This document shows, piece after piece, positions 39,696 to 48,206 of a DNA stretch of 59,155 bases; positions within the stretch are counted from its first letter, which is position 1; each line of letters starts with the position of its first letter. Below the pieces are notes generated by a model that saw nothing but the letters and a program-made list of their open reading frames with translations, was not told the DNA's origin and made no database searches. The DNA is taken from IMG/VR virus record IMGVR_UViG_3300023181_000373, positions 1 to 59,155 of that record; one strand, given 5' to 3'. A program made the position numbers and the translations under genes. The DNA is from a virus.

Positions 39696-40448
39696 TTATT
39701 TAAATGGAATGTTTTCACTTTCCAAAGAGAATATTTGCTCAAAGTATTTATTGAGTGCTATCTTCTTCGATCGTGGAATAACCTTTTCATTTGAGGCCAT
39801 AAGGGCTTCTATCTGGATATTGAAGCGTCTTGCCTCTTCTACGGATAAAGGATTTTGTAAGCGTTTGTATTCTTCTGCCCGGGCCAGCTCTACCATTTCA
39901 AACTTCTCTTTCGGTGTGAATGGGATGAGTCCTTCGCTATCGAGAAAAGCGTACACAATGTTTCCTAAATCGTCATAAAAACCTTTGATTTTGTATTTTT
40001 CATACGCTTTCTGTGCAAATTCAATACGATTCTCCCGGGTTAATTCTTTGGATGGTTCAGGTAATGCTGCAACTGGTAATGTCTTTCCCAGGTTAGCACG
40101 GTAATCGCTGACAAGGTATCCGATGATAAACTTTTCAAAGGTGACAACACTAACTCCAAAGAATTCACCATACTCACCTCTGATACCTTTGGAAAAGCAG
40201 TTACTAATTTCGCCTACCCTCAGCTGCTTGTAATCTTTCCGGATGCTGTTGCTTATTTCGCTTACCAGGATAGTCATAGTCTGCTGATCTGGAACGGCCC
40301 AGCCTAAATGGGTAATGGATTTCATGACCTGTGCAAGAACTTCATTGTGGACAGTTTTGTAATCTTCCAGAAAAGCTGGTTGATTTTGAAGAACGTGCTG
40401 CACTTCTGAACTTTTATTAGTGGTTGTGATTTGGGTTTTGTTTTCCAT
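39696..40448 (-). CDS. Phage protein after the initiator, function unknown
   Basis: A 250-residue mostly helical protein directly after the DnaD-like initiator (one base between them). Segment FCRYQLRVG-type motifs are absent and there is no P-loop, so it is not a helicase loader of the DnaC type. It may be a replication accessory by position. The C-terminus has three Ser/Thr-rich turns but no domain can be named. Confidence 0.6.
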   Translation of the reverse strand: MENKTQITTTNKSSEVQHVLQNQPAFLEDYKTVHNEVLAQVMKSITHLGWAVPDQQTMTILVSEISNSIRKDYKQLRVGEISNCFSKGIRGEYGEFFGVSVVTFEKFIIGYLVSDYRANLGKTLPVAALPEPSKELTRENRIEFAQKAYEKYKIKGFYDDLGNIVYAFLDSEGLIPFTPKEKFEMVELARAEEYKRLQNPLSVEEARRFNIQIEALMASNEKVIPRSKKIALNKYFEQIFSLESENIPFK

Positions 40449-40449
40449 A

Positions 40450-41166
40450 TTAAAGTTTTAATCTTTCATACATATCGAGCGCGGCCTGCACTCCTTTTTT
40501 TGGTTTTTCCTCAGTTGATTTTTTGACAGCCACTTCAATTGATCGGTTGATCCATCCTGAGGCAGCAGATTTCCAATTGGCCATTTTATTTTTTCCAACC
40601 ATCCAGTTTTTTGAGCAATAAAAATCAATGAACTTTTTAGCTTGGAAGTTGCAGTCGTGATCAGACCATTTTGTTTCATTTACTTTCTCTGAAAAGAAGT
40701 TGGAAACATCAATGTGTGTGGGAGGGGAAAATGTAGTTTTCCCACTTATAGTTTTCTCTGTTTTAGGTTTAGGTGTTTTGTTGTTTTGTTGTTTAGGAAT
40801 ATTCCCTGTGCTTTCCTCATGCATTCCCTGTGCTGTACCAAGTGCGTTCCCTGTGCTTTCTGCATGCTGTACCAAATTTTGGTATAGCACATTTATCTGA
40901 AAAAAGGCAGATTGATACTGATTTGGTCCTTTTTCATAAATAACATACCCTCCATCAACAAGCTCTTTAATGGCTGAATAGTAAGTGTTCTTTGTTATGC
41001 CAGTCATGCTTAAGACCTGACCAAATGCAACTCTAAATCGATCTTTCCACCCACACCTATTATTGATCTGCAGTAGCGACAAATACACTATAGAGGACGA
41101 TGGTTTTAAGTCCATGTCCAACTCACACTTCTGCCAAAAAGCATTAATCTGCTTTATATAATCCAT
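40450..41166 (-). CDS. Replication initiator with DnaD-like C-terminus
   Basis: A 238-residue protein from ATG 41166 (longer frames start inside a structured leader). Residues 1-95 form a winged helix: FRVAFGQVLSMTGITKNTYYSAIKELVDGGYVIYE. Residues 150-235 contain FIDFYCSKNWMVGKNKMANWKSAASGWINRS, a DnaD-like helical end that binds DNA and loads the helicase. It is expected to start phage DNA replication. Confidence 0.8.
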   Translation of the reverse strand: MDYIKQINAFWQKCELDMDLKPSSSIVYLSLLQINNRCGWKDRFRVAFGQVLSMTGITKNTYYSAIKELVDGGYVIYEKGPNQYQSAFFQINVLYQNLVQHAESTGNALGTAQGMHEESTGNIPKQQNNKTPKPKTEKTISGKTTFSPPTHIDVSNFFSEKVNETKWSDHDCNFQAKKFIDFYCSKNWMVGKNKMANWKSAASGWINRSIEVAVKKSTEEKPKKGVQAALDMYERLKL

Positions 41167-41181
41167 ACTGCCTATTGAAGT

Positions 41182-41287
41182 AATACTATCCCTGCGCACC
41201 ATTAAGGTTGTCAGCTTGTTTTCTGGTACCGGATGGGTACAAAGAAGGTGCACAGGGATAGTATTGAATGTCTTACGGCTGACAACC
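41182..41287 (-). promoter_or_regulatory. Crossing inverted repeats in the initiator leader
   Basis: Minus-strand order b1-a1-b2-a2: GGTTGTCAGC (41287-41278), then a 19-base arm (41265-41247), then GCTGACAACC (41215-41206), then the partner 19-base arm (41200-41182). b1-b2 pair perfectly over 10 bp; a1-a2 over 19 bp with one G-U wobble in the RNA. GTACC/GGTAC (41226-41240) adds a small hairpin. It ends 15 bases before the ATG. Confidence 0.6.
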
Positions 41288-41317
41288 GGGACCGCAATTT
41301 AATTAATTATTTCGGAA

Positions 41318-41345
41318 TTGTTCTACTTGTTCTAATTTAGAACAT
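41318..41345 (-). promoter_or_regulatory. 28-bp element copy 4
   Basis: Half-sites TTGTTCTA, TGTTCTA and TAGAACAT, inner pair perfect (17-bp palindrome). A weak -7-like TAATTAAT follows eight bases below on the minus strand. It heads the initiator gene block. Confidence 0.7.
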
Positions 41346-41351
41346 TATGTA

Positions 41352-41732
41352 TCAAAAAAAAGGAGCATCAGCGTTTATTTTAGACTGCATTACGATCACA
41401 CATTTATTACCAGTTAGATAAGGAAGGAATAAGTTCACCCATCTATAAACGCTTACAGCAGATACCCCGATGGTTAGACCAATCTTCTGAAAAGAATACC
41501 CTTGGCGGTATAATTCATATGCATAAGCCTTGGTACGCAATTCATATCTGTTATTGGTAGAGGACTTCTGGTGATCAGGATGTGATTTATATTTCATTTT
41601 TAAACGTTGTGTTTCAATGCCTCGCCAATTCCTATTCAGTTTCAATCCGATTGCTTTATCAGACATTGATCCTGAATGCTGCCTTATAAATTCTAATTCC
41701 TCTTCTGTATATCTACTGTACTTAGTTCCCAT
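41352..41732 (-). CDS. HTH DNA-binding protein
   Basis: A 126-residue protein with an N-terminal homeodomain-like part (YTEEELEFIRQHSGSMSDKAIG) and a second helix-turn-helix of the resolvase type (AYELYRQGYSFQKIGLTIGVSAVSVYRWV). It lies just above element copy 4, whose left side is six bases from its stop. It could bind the operator elements but that is not shown. Confidence 0.7.
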   Translation of the reverse strand: MGTKYSRYTEEELEFIRQHSGSMSDKAIGLKLNRNWRGIETQRLKMKYKSHPDHQKSSTNNRYELRTKAYAYELYRQGYSFQKIGLTIGVSAVSVYRWVNLFLPYLTGNKCVIVMQSKINADAPFF

Positions 41733-41733
41733 C

Positions 41734-41913
41734 TTAAAATAACTTTAACTGTTCTGGTTTAACTTTTGGTGGCTGGTAATTGTCTCGCTCCCATCTTTTT
41801 TTTAATTCTTCGGCCGGCAGGATCTTGCTAACCTGGTATTCTCTCTGGTGGATCAACTCTTGAATGTATTCGTAATCAAGTAATCCGGATGCCCACTTTT
41901 CAAAGGCGTTCAT
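41734..41913 (-). CDS. 59-residue protein ending in a sliding-clamp motif
   Basis: MNAFEKWASGLLDYEYIQEL..., a mainly helical, charged peptide with the extreme C-terminus KPEQLKLF. QLKLF matches the bacterial beta-clamp-binding pentapeptide (QL-x-LF). Its ATG overlaps the stop of the PP-loop gene (TAATG) and its stop is one base before the HTH gene ATG, so it is a genuine gene. It may recruit or block the host replisome clamp. Confidence 0.75.
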   Translation of the reverse strand: MNAFEKWASGLLDYEYIQELIHQREYQVSKILPAEELKKRWERDNYQPPKVKPEQLKLF

Positions 41914-42860
41914 TAGTATTTAGACATTACACAATGTCCGTGACTCATTTTATACTCAATAAGTTCCTCGTCAGTCATGTGACCAAATTCAGCAATAGCC
42001 TCCTGAAGTATTTCAGGTAGAAGCTTTTCACCTTTAACCCCTAAATTTTTACCGACCCTATGGCTCCACTTAGCAATTTTATTAGCTTCATAACGAACCC
42101 AATCATACCAATCAGCAGGATGAAATCTAAATAACCACAGTATTTCAATTTTACTTAGGTAAGGACAGAACTTGCAATTAGAAGGAAAGGGTAATTTAAA
42201 ATTTGTATGGTTTAAAATATGATCGTGAACATTCCACCGCGCAATTCCTTCCAAAACAAGCGGGTAAATCTTTTCTACCGCTAACCTAAACCATAATGGG
42301 ACCGGGTTTTTATGCTTTTTAAAGGCATCTGTTTGGTTTGCTTTAAGTTCCTTTTTGGTAGCTTTTTTAATCCTCTGCTCCTCGCCTGCGGCTATACCAA
42401 TGATCATTCTAATTCTACTATGGTCCTTAGCAAATTTCTTAATGAAATTCTTACCTTTTGGTTGAATGACTGAATTGTAACCGTAATATTTTTTAGCGAT
42501 ATAATGATCTATAAAATTATAGATAGGCTTAATTTTTAGATTATCTGTGCATGATCTCGGCCCCATTAATGACATTATCGAATCATTTTTAATAAACTGT
42601 CCCTCTAAGGTCTGCCACGTTGCAGGATGATATTCGCCATTAGTTAAAAAATAAAACTCAATTCCATATTGGTGGCAGAGGGCTTTGATATAATTCACGT
42701 GTTCATATGTGTGCTTATGTTCATTACCAGGGTCCGACTCTACTACAATGAAATGACCTTTAACATATTTTTCTCTAAACTCTTGATAAAGCATTATACG
42801 ATACAATATGTCAGTACTATCCTGTCCAGCTCCGAAAGATAAAACGGTTAATTGTTCCAT
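41913..42860 (-). CDS. PP-loop ATP pyrophosphatase, PAPS reductase/DndC-like
   Basis: A 315-residue protein. The PP-loop is SFGAGQDST (residues 8-16); Cys104 in PRSCTDNLKIKP and the Cys229/Cys232 pair (CKFC) match the PAPS reductase/DndC superfamily, which activates or transfers sulfur using ATP. Its gene starts at the very last base of the ThiF gene (overlap), directly below the PRTRC cassette, suggesting that the two systems act together. Confidence 0.8.
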   Translation of the reverse strand: MEQLTVLSFGAGQDSTDILYRIMLYQEFREKYVKGHFIVVESDPGNEHKHTYEHVNYIKALCHQYGIEFYFLTNGEYHPATWQTLEGQFIKNDSIMSLMGPRSCTDNLKIKPIYNFIDHYIAKKYYGYNSVIQPKGKNFIKKFAKDHSRIRMIIGIAAGEEQRIKKATKKELKANQTDAFKKHKNPVPLWFRLAVEKIYPLVLEGIARWNVHDHILNHTNFKLPFPSNCKFCPYLSKIEILWLFRFHPADWYDWVRYEANKIAKWSHRVGKNLGVKGEKLLPEILQEAIAEFGHMTDEELIEYKMSHGHCVMSKY

Positions 42861-43597
42861 TATGTAGCCTCCATTTCTGCAACTTTTATAGGACGAACCT
42901 GCATTGTGGTAAGATTCAGATAAAGTCCATGGTAATCAATCCTTCCATCAGTAATTAACTTCCAAAGTAAGTTGCATCCTAAATTTGCCAAAGTAGAATT
43001 AATAAATAAATCCTGCTTACCTAACGCTTCCGCGAGTGAACAGCTGGGCCCTTGATTCTTCTCTTTAATTTTTTTTAAATCAAAAAGTTGAGTAACACTT
43101 TTAAGTTCTTCAGAGAACAGTGTTCCAAGAACTACCTGGCCAGTCTTTTGAGAATTTCCAAAATCCAACCAGTAGAACCGCTTACCGTATTCGTAACCAC
43201 CAGTATTTGTATATATGCCCTTTCCAATTTCAATTCTTGTTTTTGCAGTATCTACACAGGTGATGAGGATGTTTGCATGATTGAGTGTATCAAACTTAGC
43301 ATTGATCGCCTCCCATTCAAAACCGAAAAACCTGTTTATTCTGGTAATAGATATGATTGCTTTATTCAATCCTAAATCACCTGGAGAATACAACTGTCTG
43401 CCTACATTAGCCATACTTACGGTATCATGATCAAAGGCGCGAACATGAATACCGGGATGACCAAGTGCAACAAGTCCAGTGTGAATTCTGGCTAAAGCAC
43501 TGAGTACCTGAGAACCTGTACCACCTACACCGACCAGATCTACCGTAATCTTATGTGTAGGATTTAAAAGATAATTATGTGTCTTATGATATGCCAT
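42860..43597 (-). CDS. PRTRC ThiF family protein (E1-like)
   Basis: A 245-residue E1/ThiF-type enzyme. The adenylate-binding motif VGVGGTG is at residues 22-28; FDHDTVSMANVGRQLY (55-70) has the Asp and the N-x-x-RQ; Lys79 and CVD (114-116) complete the ATP site. Cys186 in GPSCSLAEAL is the candidate thioester cysteine. PRTRC ThiF proteins are known from mobile elements; this one closes the E-C-F-B-ThiF row. Confidence 0.88.
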   Translation of the reverse strand: MAYHKTHNYLLNPTHKITVDLVGVGGTGSQVLSALARIHTGLVALGHPGIHVRAFDHDTVSMANVGRQLYSPGDLGLNKAIISITRINRFFGFEWEAINAKFDTLNHANILITCVDTAKTRIEIGKGIYTNTGGYEYGKRFYWLDFGNSQKTGQVVLGTLFSEELKSVTQLFDLKKIKEKNQGPSCSLAEALGKQDLFINSTLANLGCNLLWKLITDGRIDYHGLYLNLTTMQVRPIKVAEMEAT

Positions 43598-44304
43598 TAT
43601 AAGATAGATTTAAGGGATATTTTTACCTGATGGGAAACCAGTTCATTGATACTGCTCCATTTAAGCGATGGATTTTGGATCATCCTCTTCCATACTAGGT
43701 TACCGTTTGACTTGCAGAAATTACCACCGTGCATAGCTGAGAATTCTGATAGCCAGAACATGTCCTCCCAGTACTTCATGATGTTGCTGAATGATAAAAT
43801 ATCAGGCTTCTTAACTTTCGCATTACCAAGGCACACTGATTCAGTGGTTACATTATAGTATGGCGCTCTGTATAATTGCGTATCTTCTGTCGGTCGCTTA
43901 TTACTCTTTAATGCAAACACTTTTAATCCTGATTTTGTAGCAGAATAAACAGTTGCTGGTACGTAAGCAAGTCCAGAATCCATTTCTAATGAAGATGAGA
44001 AATGAATCGTCCTCTGCTCTTCTTTGCGGTACCAAACCAAACTGTACTCGCCTGACCCTTCCGATTCACCTTTCAATAAATTCTCCGGAATATATCCACT
44101 TAACCTAACTTTACCAGCATTATTATCAAAAATTGAATTGGCAATTGCTTCAAGGGTTTTTACCTTCAGTGGCCTGCCCTCTAGCATCTGTCCATCTTTA
44201 TTAATCGGATGGCTTTCTAAATAAAAATCATCATGTGATTTATAAGCGATCATAGCCATGAATGGCACGAAGCTTCCATTAAGCTGTTCTGATACTTTAT
44301 TCAT
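43597..44304 (-). CDS. PRTRC system protein B (E2-like)
   Basis: A 235-residue protein. APYYNVTTESVCLGNA (residues 148-162) resembles the E2 active site pattern with Asn151 and candidate catalytic Cys158, followed by the helical SFSNIMKYWEDMFW. Earlier segments (LEAIANSIFD, SLEMDSGLAYVPATVYS) complete the E2-like fold. It would accept a ubiquitin-like protein from ThiF. It overlaps gene F by eight bases. Confidence 0.82.
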   Translation of the reverse strand: MNKVSEQLNGSFVPFMAMIAYKSHDDFYLESHPINKDGQMLEGRPLKVKTLEAIANSIFDNNAGKVRLSGYIPENLLKGESEGSGEYSLVWYRKEEQRTIHFSSSLEMDSGLAYVPATVYSATKSGLKVFALKSNKRPTEDTQLYRAPYYNVTTESVCLGNAKVKKPDILSFSNIMKYWEDMFWLSEFSAMHGGNFCKSNGNLVWKRMIQNPSLKWSSINELVSHQVKISLKSIL

Positions 44305-45424
44305 TGTTGTAAATTTTACGCACTAAATCGCATGCATGTTCAAAGAATTTATCTATTTTAGGTAACCAAGTATCTCGTTTAAATACCGTAGTAGTTTCCT
44401 TGTTGACCATCAGCCATGCATAGGGAACATCTACTGACTCCTGAGCACCAGAATCTATCAGTTCTCCAAGTTCAATAGCAACACCATCAGAATCATCCCA
44501 CAGTATTGTAAACTGCTGCTCAAAATGAAGTCCCTCGCCATTGTATTCTGTTCCTTCATCGGGATTATAATAGTAGTTCACTATTGATTTTCGATCTGGA
44601 TCAATACATAACTGGCAACCTTCGATCATCAAATCAATGATCAAGTGATCGGATTCCAAGCTTTTTATCTCTTCAATTAGTTCATCAGGTTCCCAGTCAC
44701 ATGATTGGTTGATACTATTTTCAAAGGCTGCAGCATCACCAGATTTGTAAACTTCTAAGCAATCTTCTATCCTTTTGATATTGTCAGTAAACCACTCAGC
44801 ATCTTCTGATCCTTCTGATTCGTCGGTAAGATTTAGAATTTGCTCTTCCAAAAAATCCTGCGCATACATAGCATCACCTTGATACCATAAATCTACACCA
44901 GTTTTTTTAGAGAACATTTTCAGGAATGACATGAAGGTAATCAGCAGATCTTCGTTTGAATCTATATTTTTGATGATGGTCTTCACTTCAAATATATGCC
45001 ATTGCTCATCCCAATCACATGCTTTATAAATCACAAAGAAATAATCTCCTTTCTCAGTACGGTCAATTTGCCATTGGCAGTCCTGATCAACAAGAAGGGA
45101 AAACTCTTCTTTAATTCTATCGAACAGGCAGGAAGATCCTAAAGGCAACGTATGAATACTGTACTGGTAAGGCTTACTATTTACTATCTGATAGTAATTA
45201 CTTAGTGCATCGAATAACTGCTGATGAAGAGTTTGATCCTTTAAGATAATATCAACTGCAGGTTTGCTTTGAAATATTACGGAATTAAATTGACCCAGAA
45301 TGCTGGGAGCAGCTTTCTTTCTTGCTGCTCCTCGTTTGCATAAAGGTTTTTGTTTCTTATTTCCATTTCGAATGCCAGGCCTAACTTCTTGTAAAACTGT
45401 GGCTCCTGTAATTTGCGCTTGCAT
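44297..45424 (-). CDS. PRTRC system protein F candidate
   Basis: A 375-residue protein in the F position (between C and B). After a Lys-rich start it holds a beta-rich domain with ADWDEQWHIFEVKTIIKN and later acidic helices with several Cys-W pairs (CDWE, CQLC). PRTRC F has no known function. I name it by position and overall length because its sequence is not diagnostic by eye. Confidence 0.7.
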   Translation of the reverse strand: MQAQITGATVLQEVRPGIRNGNKKQKPLCKRGAARKKAAPSILGQFNSVIFQSKPAVDIILKDQTLHQQLFDALSNYYQIVNSKPYQYSIHTLPLGSSCLFDRIKEEFSLLVDQDCQWQIDRTEKGDYFFVIYKACDWDEQWHIFEVKTIIKNIDSNEDLLITFMSFLKMFSKKTGVDLWYQGDAMYAQDFLEEQILNLTDESEGSEDAEWFTDNIKRIEDCLEVYKSGDAAAFENSINQSCDWEPDELIEEIKSLESDHLIIDLMIEGCQLCIDPDRKSIVNYYYNPDEGTEYNGEGLHFEQQFTILWDDSDGVAIELGELIDSGAQESVDVPYAWLMVNKETTTVFKRDTWLPKIDKFFEHACDLVRKIYNNE

Positions 45425-45430
45425 GGCCGT

Positions 45431-45652
45431 TTAACCTTTGGTTCCGACTGTTGTTTTGAACTCATAAACTGCTTCATCATCTTTCAGAAATGGACCACTG
45501 ACCGTTGCTGTAGTCAGCTCCGGATAATTGTTTGAATAGAAAACCATCACTTCGTCTGGACTAAAAGCATTATTTGGATCTTCCAAAATCTGATCTTTAC
45601 CGTTTAATTTTGCTTTGAAGGTTCTTACTACACCTTGAATATTTAATGCCAT
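45431..45652 (-). CDS. PRTRC system protein C (ubiquitin-like)
   Basis: A 73-residue protein with a beta-grasp pattern: strand MALNIQGVVRTFKAKL, SPDEVMVFYSNNYPELTTATVSGP, then VYEFKTTVGTKG. It ends with a free C-terminal Gly73, and in this family the C-terminus is where activation by ThiF would occur. PELTTATV and GTKG are typical of PRTRC C. It lies one base from the start of the F gene region and shares its ATG overlap with E. Confidence 0.85.
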   Translation of the reverse strand: MALNIQGVVRTFKAKLNGKDQILEDPNNAFSPDEVMVFYSNNYPELTTATVSGPFLKDDEAVYEFKTTVGTKG

Positions 45653-46266
45653 TATGCTTCCTCCTCTTCGTTATAGTTATTTTCCTCAGTTAATTCTCCT
45701 TCTGGTTGATCATCTTTAAAATCAGCCAGGTAATCAGTTGTATCCGCTTCCTCGGCCACTGCACTGAATATGCTTCCCTGAGATAATTTGGCGACCATTT
45801 CTTTGATCATCTTATCAACCGATTCTGGTTTATCAGAAAAGTCTTTAGCTTGCTTAAGTACTGCTACTGCTTCTTTAATCTTGTTATCCTTTTTAAAGGC
45901 ATCAAATTTTGTCATCAATGCAGCGTATTTTTTAAGCTTAGCCTCTTTTTCCTTCTTATCCTGTTCAGCCTTCTTCTTTTCAACCTCATTCTCTTTTGCT
46001 AACTTAGAAGCGCCTGCTTCGAACGTAGCAATGTTTGACATGATACCAGTTGCTGTAGTTATTGGCTGATGGATAATTGAAAGAAATTCCTCATCAAGTT
46101 CAGCAGGGGATCCAGTGATCAGAATAGGTTTGATATTGGCTATGGCGCCATCCTTGATTTCCGCTTTTGGCATGATCATCACTGTCAGCTGATCACCTTT
46201 CTTTTTAATGTTTAATTGCAGTTCAGTGTCGTTAAGCATTTCGCTTATGGAATTGAAAAAATTCAT
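45652..46266 (-). CDS. PRTRC system protein E
   Basis: A 204-residue protein whose first 75 residues (LNIKKKGDQLTVMIMPKAEI..., ILITGSPAELDEEFL) are the conserved PRTRC E domain, followed by a Lys/Glu coiled-coil stretch (about 85-130) and an acidic C-terminus (QPEGELTEENNYNEEEEA). Its stop overlaps the start of protein C (ATG). Function in PRTRC is unknown; the acidic tail could bind a partner. Confidence 0.85.
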   Translation of the reverse strand: MNFFNSISEMLNDTELQLNIKKKGDQLTVMIMPKAEIKDGAIANIKPILITGSPAELDEEFLSIIHQPITTATGIMSNIATFEAGASKLAKENEVEKKKAEQDKKEKEAKLKKYAALMTKFDAFKKDNKIKEAVAVLKQAKDFSDKPESVDKMIKEMVAKLSQGSIFSAVAEEADTTDYLADFKDDQPEGELTEENNYNEEEEA

Positions 46267-46281
46267 AATCTTGGTTTGGTT

Positions 46282-47973
46282 TTATTTTGAAAAAAGGTTC
46301 ATCACACTATCGACGAAGGTTTCTTCGGTTAAATCTTCACTGCCATTTACCGTATTGGCAATTTCACGTTTGTCGTTGATGAGCTGGTAGTTCCATTCAT
46401 CAATGGTGTTTTTACCAAGGAAGTAAGTACACATGACATTGGAATGCTGACCGCCCCGATACAACCTATCCTCTGCCTGATCCATGATTGCTGCGTGCCA
46501 ACCAAATTCAATAAAGCAAATCTGTGTAGCGACATTCTGCAGCCCATCTACACCGGTACCACCGGCTTTCAGGTTAAGGACAATTACATCGATCTTCGGA
46601 TCCTTTTGGAAGCGTTCAACTGCTGCCTGTTTAGCATTGCCATCATCAGCTCCAGTAACGCGTACCGACCTGGGAAACTCCTGCTGAACTTTAGCTACAA
46701 CTTCTTTTAAGCTTGCGAACACTACAACCTTTTGCCCTTGCTCAATCAGATCCTGAATAAATGAAAAGGCATCTTTAAGCTTTCCCCGGGCACTGATGTT
46801 CTTCAGAATACCAATCCTCACCATCACCTCACCTTTCATTGATTTTTTAACGGACTCTTCAGACTGCTTTTTGATGTTGATCATGTAACTTTCCAAGTCA
46901 GCCTGAGCATGCTGGTATTCTCTTCTATGCGTAGCATCCAGTTCGCAGCTTATTACTTGTCTGGATTTATCCGGTAGAAACTTTTTAATTTCAGGATCTG
47001 TTTTATTCCGACGAAGGAAGCAAATCAGGTTCAGCCTGTAGTTCAACTCTTTTAAATTGCTGGCCTCTTTAGGACCAGAGCAATAGCGTTTAACAAAAGC
47101 AGCGTATCCCCCAAAATCCTTTAACCTGTCCATGATACCAAGCTGGGAAACTAAATCGATCGGCTTATTCACGACAACTGTACCGGTAAGTAGCAGTATA
47201 GTTTCTTTCCCGATACAAAGGCCTTTGGTTAATTTGGTAGAGATTGCCTTGATATTTTTTACCTTATGGCTTTCATCTACGATCACCGCCTTAAAGAAAT
47301 CAAGGTATTTCTGTTTAAAATGGATATGCTCCAGGCGCAACTGTTTACCTTTTGGTACCTCATCAATATGATCAACGAAATACGTTTTCAGCGATTCATA
47401 GTTGACAATAAAGAATTGCGACATACCAACCCGGAAGAACTCCATGAACGTTCCCTTGATGCTTTTCTGAAATACAATCCCTTTACGATGGATATTAGCG
47501 TTGATCTCTTTAACCCAGTTTAGTTTTACTGCATCCGGACAGATGATTAAGCAAGGATAGGAAGCCTCACCCATCTGGCTTAGACCTTCGATTGCAATAA
47601 TCGCTTCAGTTGTTTTACCTAAGCCCATATCATCACCGATGATCACTCTACGGTGTTTCAGGATATAAGCAACGGCACCTGGCTGCCATGGTCTCATTTC
47701 CCTTTTTGTTGGGATGCTGATTTCAAGTTCAGGCAAAGCTGGTATTACAAATACCTGTTCAGGTTCAACAGCTGCACTATTGTGAAAATCAAGATCGTAT
47801 TTATCAGCGAATGATTTTACTGCGATGTGATGGGTTACCGGCACGGTCCAGAACTTATCAGTACGATCAAATTTTCTTTCTGGAAGAAGTTTAACGGCTT
47901 CTGCTATTTTAGGTCTGAAAGCAAATTCAATCTTGTAAACCTTTCCTACTTGCATTATGGTTCCTACGCTCAT
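46282..47973 (-). CDS. SNF2-family helicase, SMARCAL1-like
   Basis: A 563-residue SF2 ATPase. Walker A GDDMGLGKT (113-121), DESH box (233-236), and helicase C motifs in the last 150 residues (VIVLNLKAGGTG, QAEDRLYRGGQ). The N-terminal 60 residues resemble a HARP-like annealing region. It may remodel DNA or remove proteins at forks. It sits directly above the PRTRC cassette, with a 15-base gap to protein E. Confidence 0.9.
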   Translation of the reverse strand: MSVGTIMQVGKVYKIEFAFRPKIAEAVKLLPERKFDRTDKFWTVPVTHHIAVKSFADKYDLDFHNSAAVEPEQVFVIPALPELEISIPTKREMRPWQPGAVAYILKHRRVIIGDDMGLGKTTEAIIAIEGLSQMGEASYPCLIICPDAVKLNWVKEINANIHRKGIVFQKSIKGTFMEFFRVGMSQFFIVNYESLKTYFVDHIDEVPKGKQLRLEHIHFKQKYLDFFKAVIVDESHKVKNIKAISTKLTKGLCIGKETILLLTGTVVVNKPIDLVSQLGIMDRLKDFGGYAAFVKRYCSGPKEASNLKELNYRLNLICFLRRNKTDPEIKKFLPDKSRQVISCELDATHRREYQHAQADLESYMINIKKQSEESVKKSMKGEVMVRIGILKNISARGKLKDAFSFIQDLIEQGQKVVVFASLKEVVAKVQQEFPRSVRVTGADDGNAKQAAVERFQKDPKIDVIVLNLKAGGTGVDGLQNVATQICFIEFGWHAAIMDQAEDRLYRGGQHSNVMCTYFLGKNTIDEWNYQLINDKREIANTVNGSEDLTEETFVDSVMNLFSK

Positions 47974-48206
47974 TGTTTGTATACTCCTTTCCTGTGCAAC
48001 TGCGCATGCAGTCTGGTGACGTGACCTTTCAGCCCTCTGATTTGGTTATCTTTATATTTGATTTCTTCATCCTTGCGTTTGGATGAATCTTTCCAGTATC
48101 GAACATCAGCCTGTAAAGCTTTTCGTTCTTTCCCTGTTAGTTCTGGTTCAGGATCTGGTGGCACGACAATTAGATGTGATGGCCATGGGCGTTTATGATC
48201 CTCCAT
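47970..48206 (-). CDS. Small coiled-coil protein
   Basis: A 78-residue protein with a Pro-rich start (RPWPSHLIVVPPDPEPE) and a long charged helix (about residues 24-70). No family is recognised. It overlaps the SNF2 gene by four bases and the YopX-like gene by 14 bases. Confidence 0.6.
   Translation of the reverse strand: MEDHKRPWPSHLIVVPPDPEPELTGKERKALQADVRYWKDSSKRKDEEIKYKDNQIRGLKGHVTRLHAQLHRKGVYKQ

Noticed and set aside
39696-40448. Helicase loader (DnaC type) after the initiator
   Set aside because: The position would fit, but no Walker A or B motif is present.
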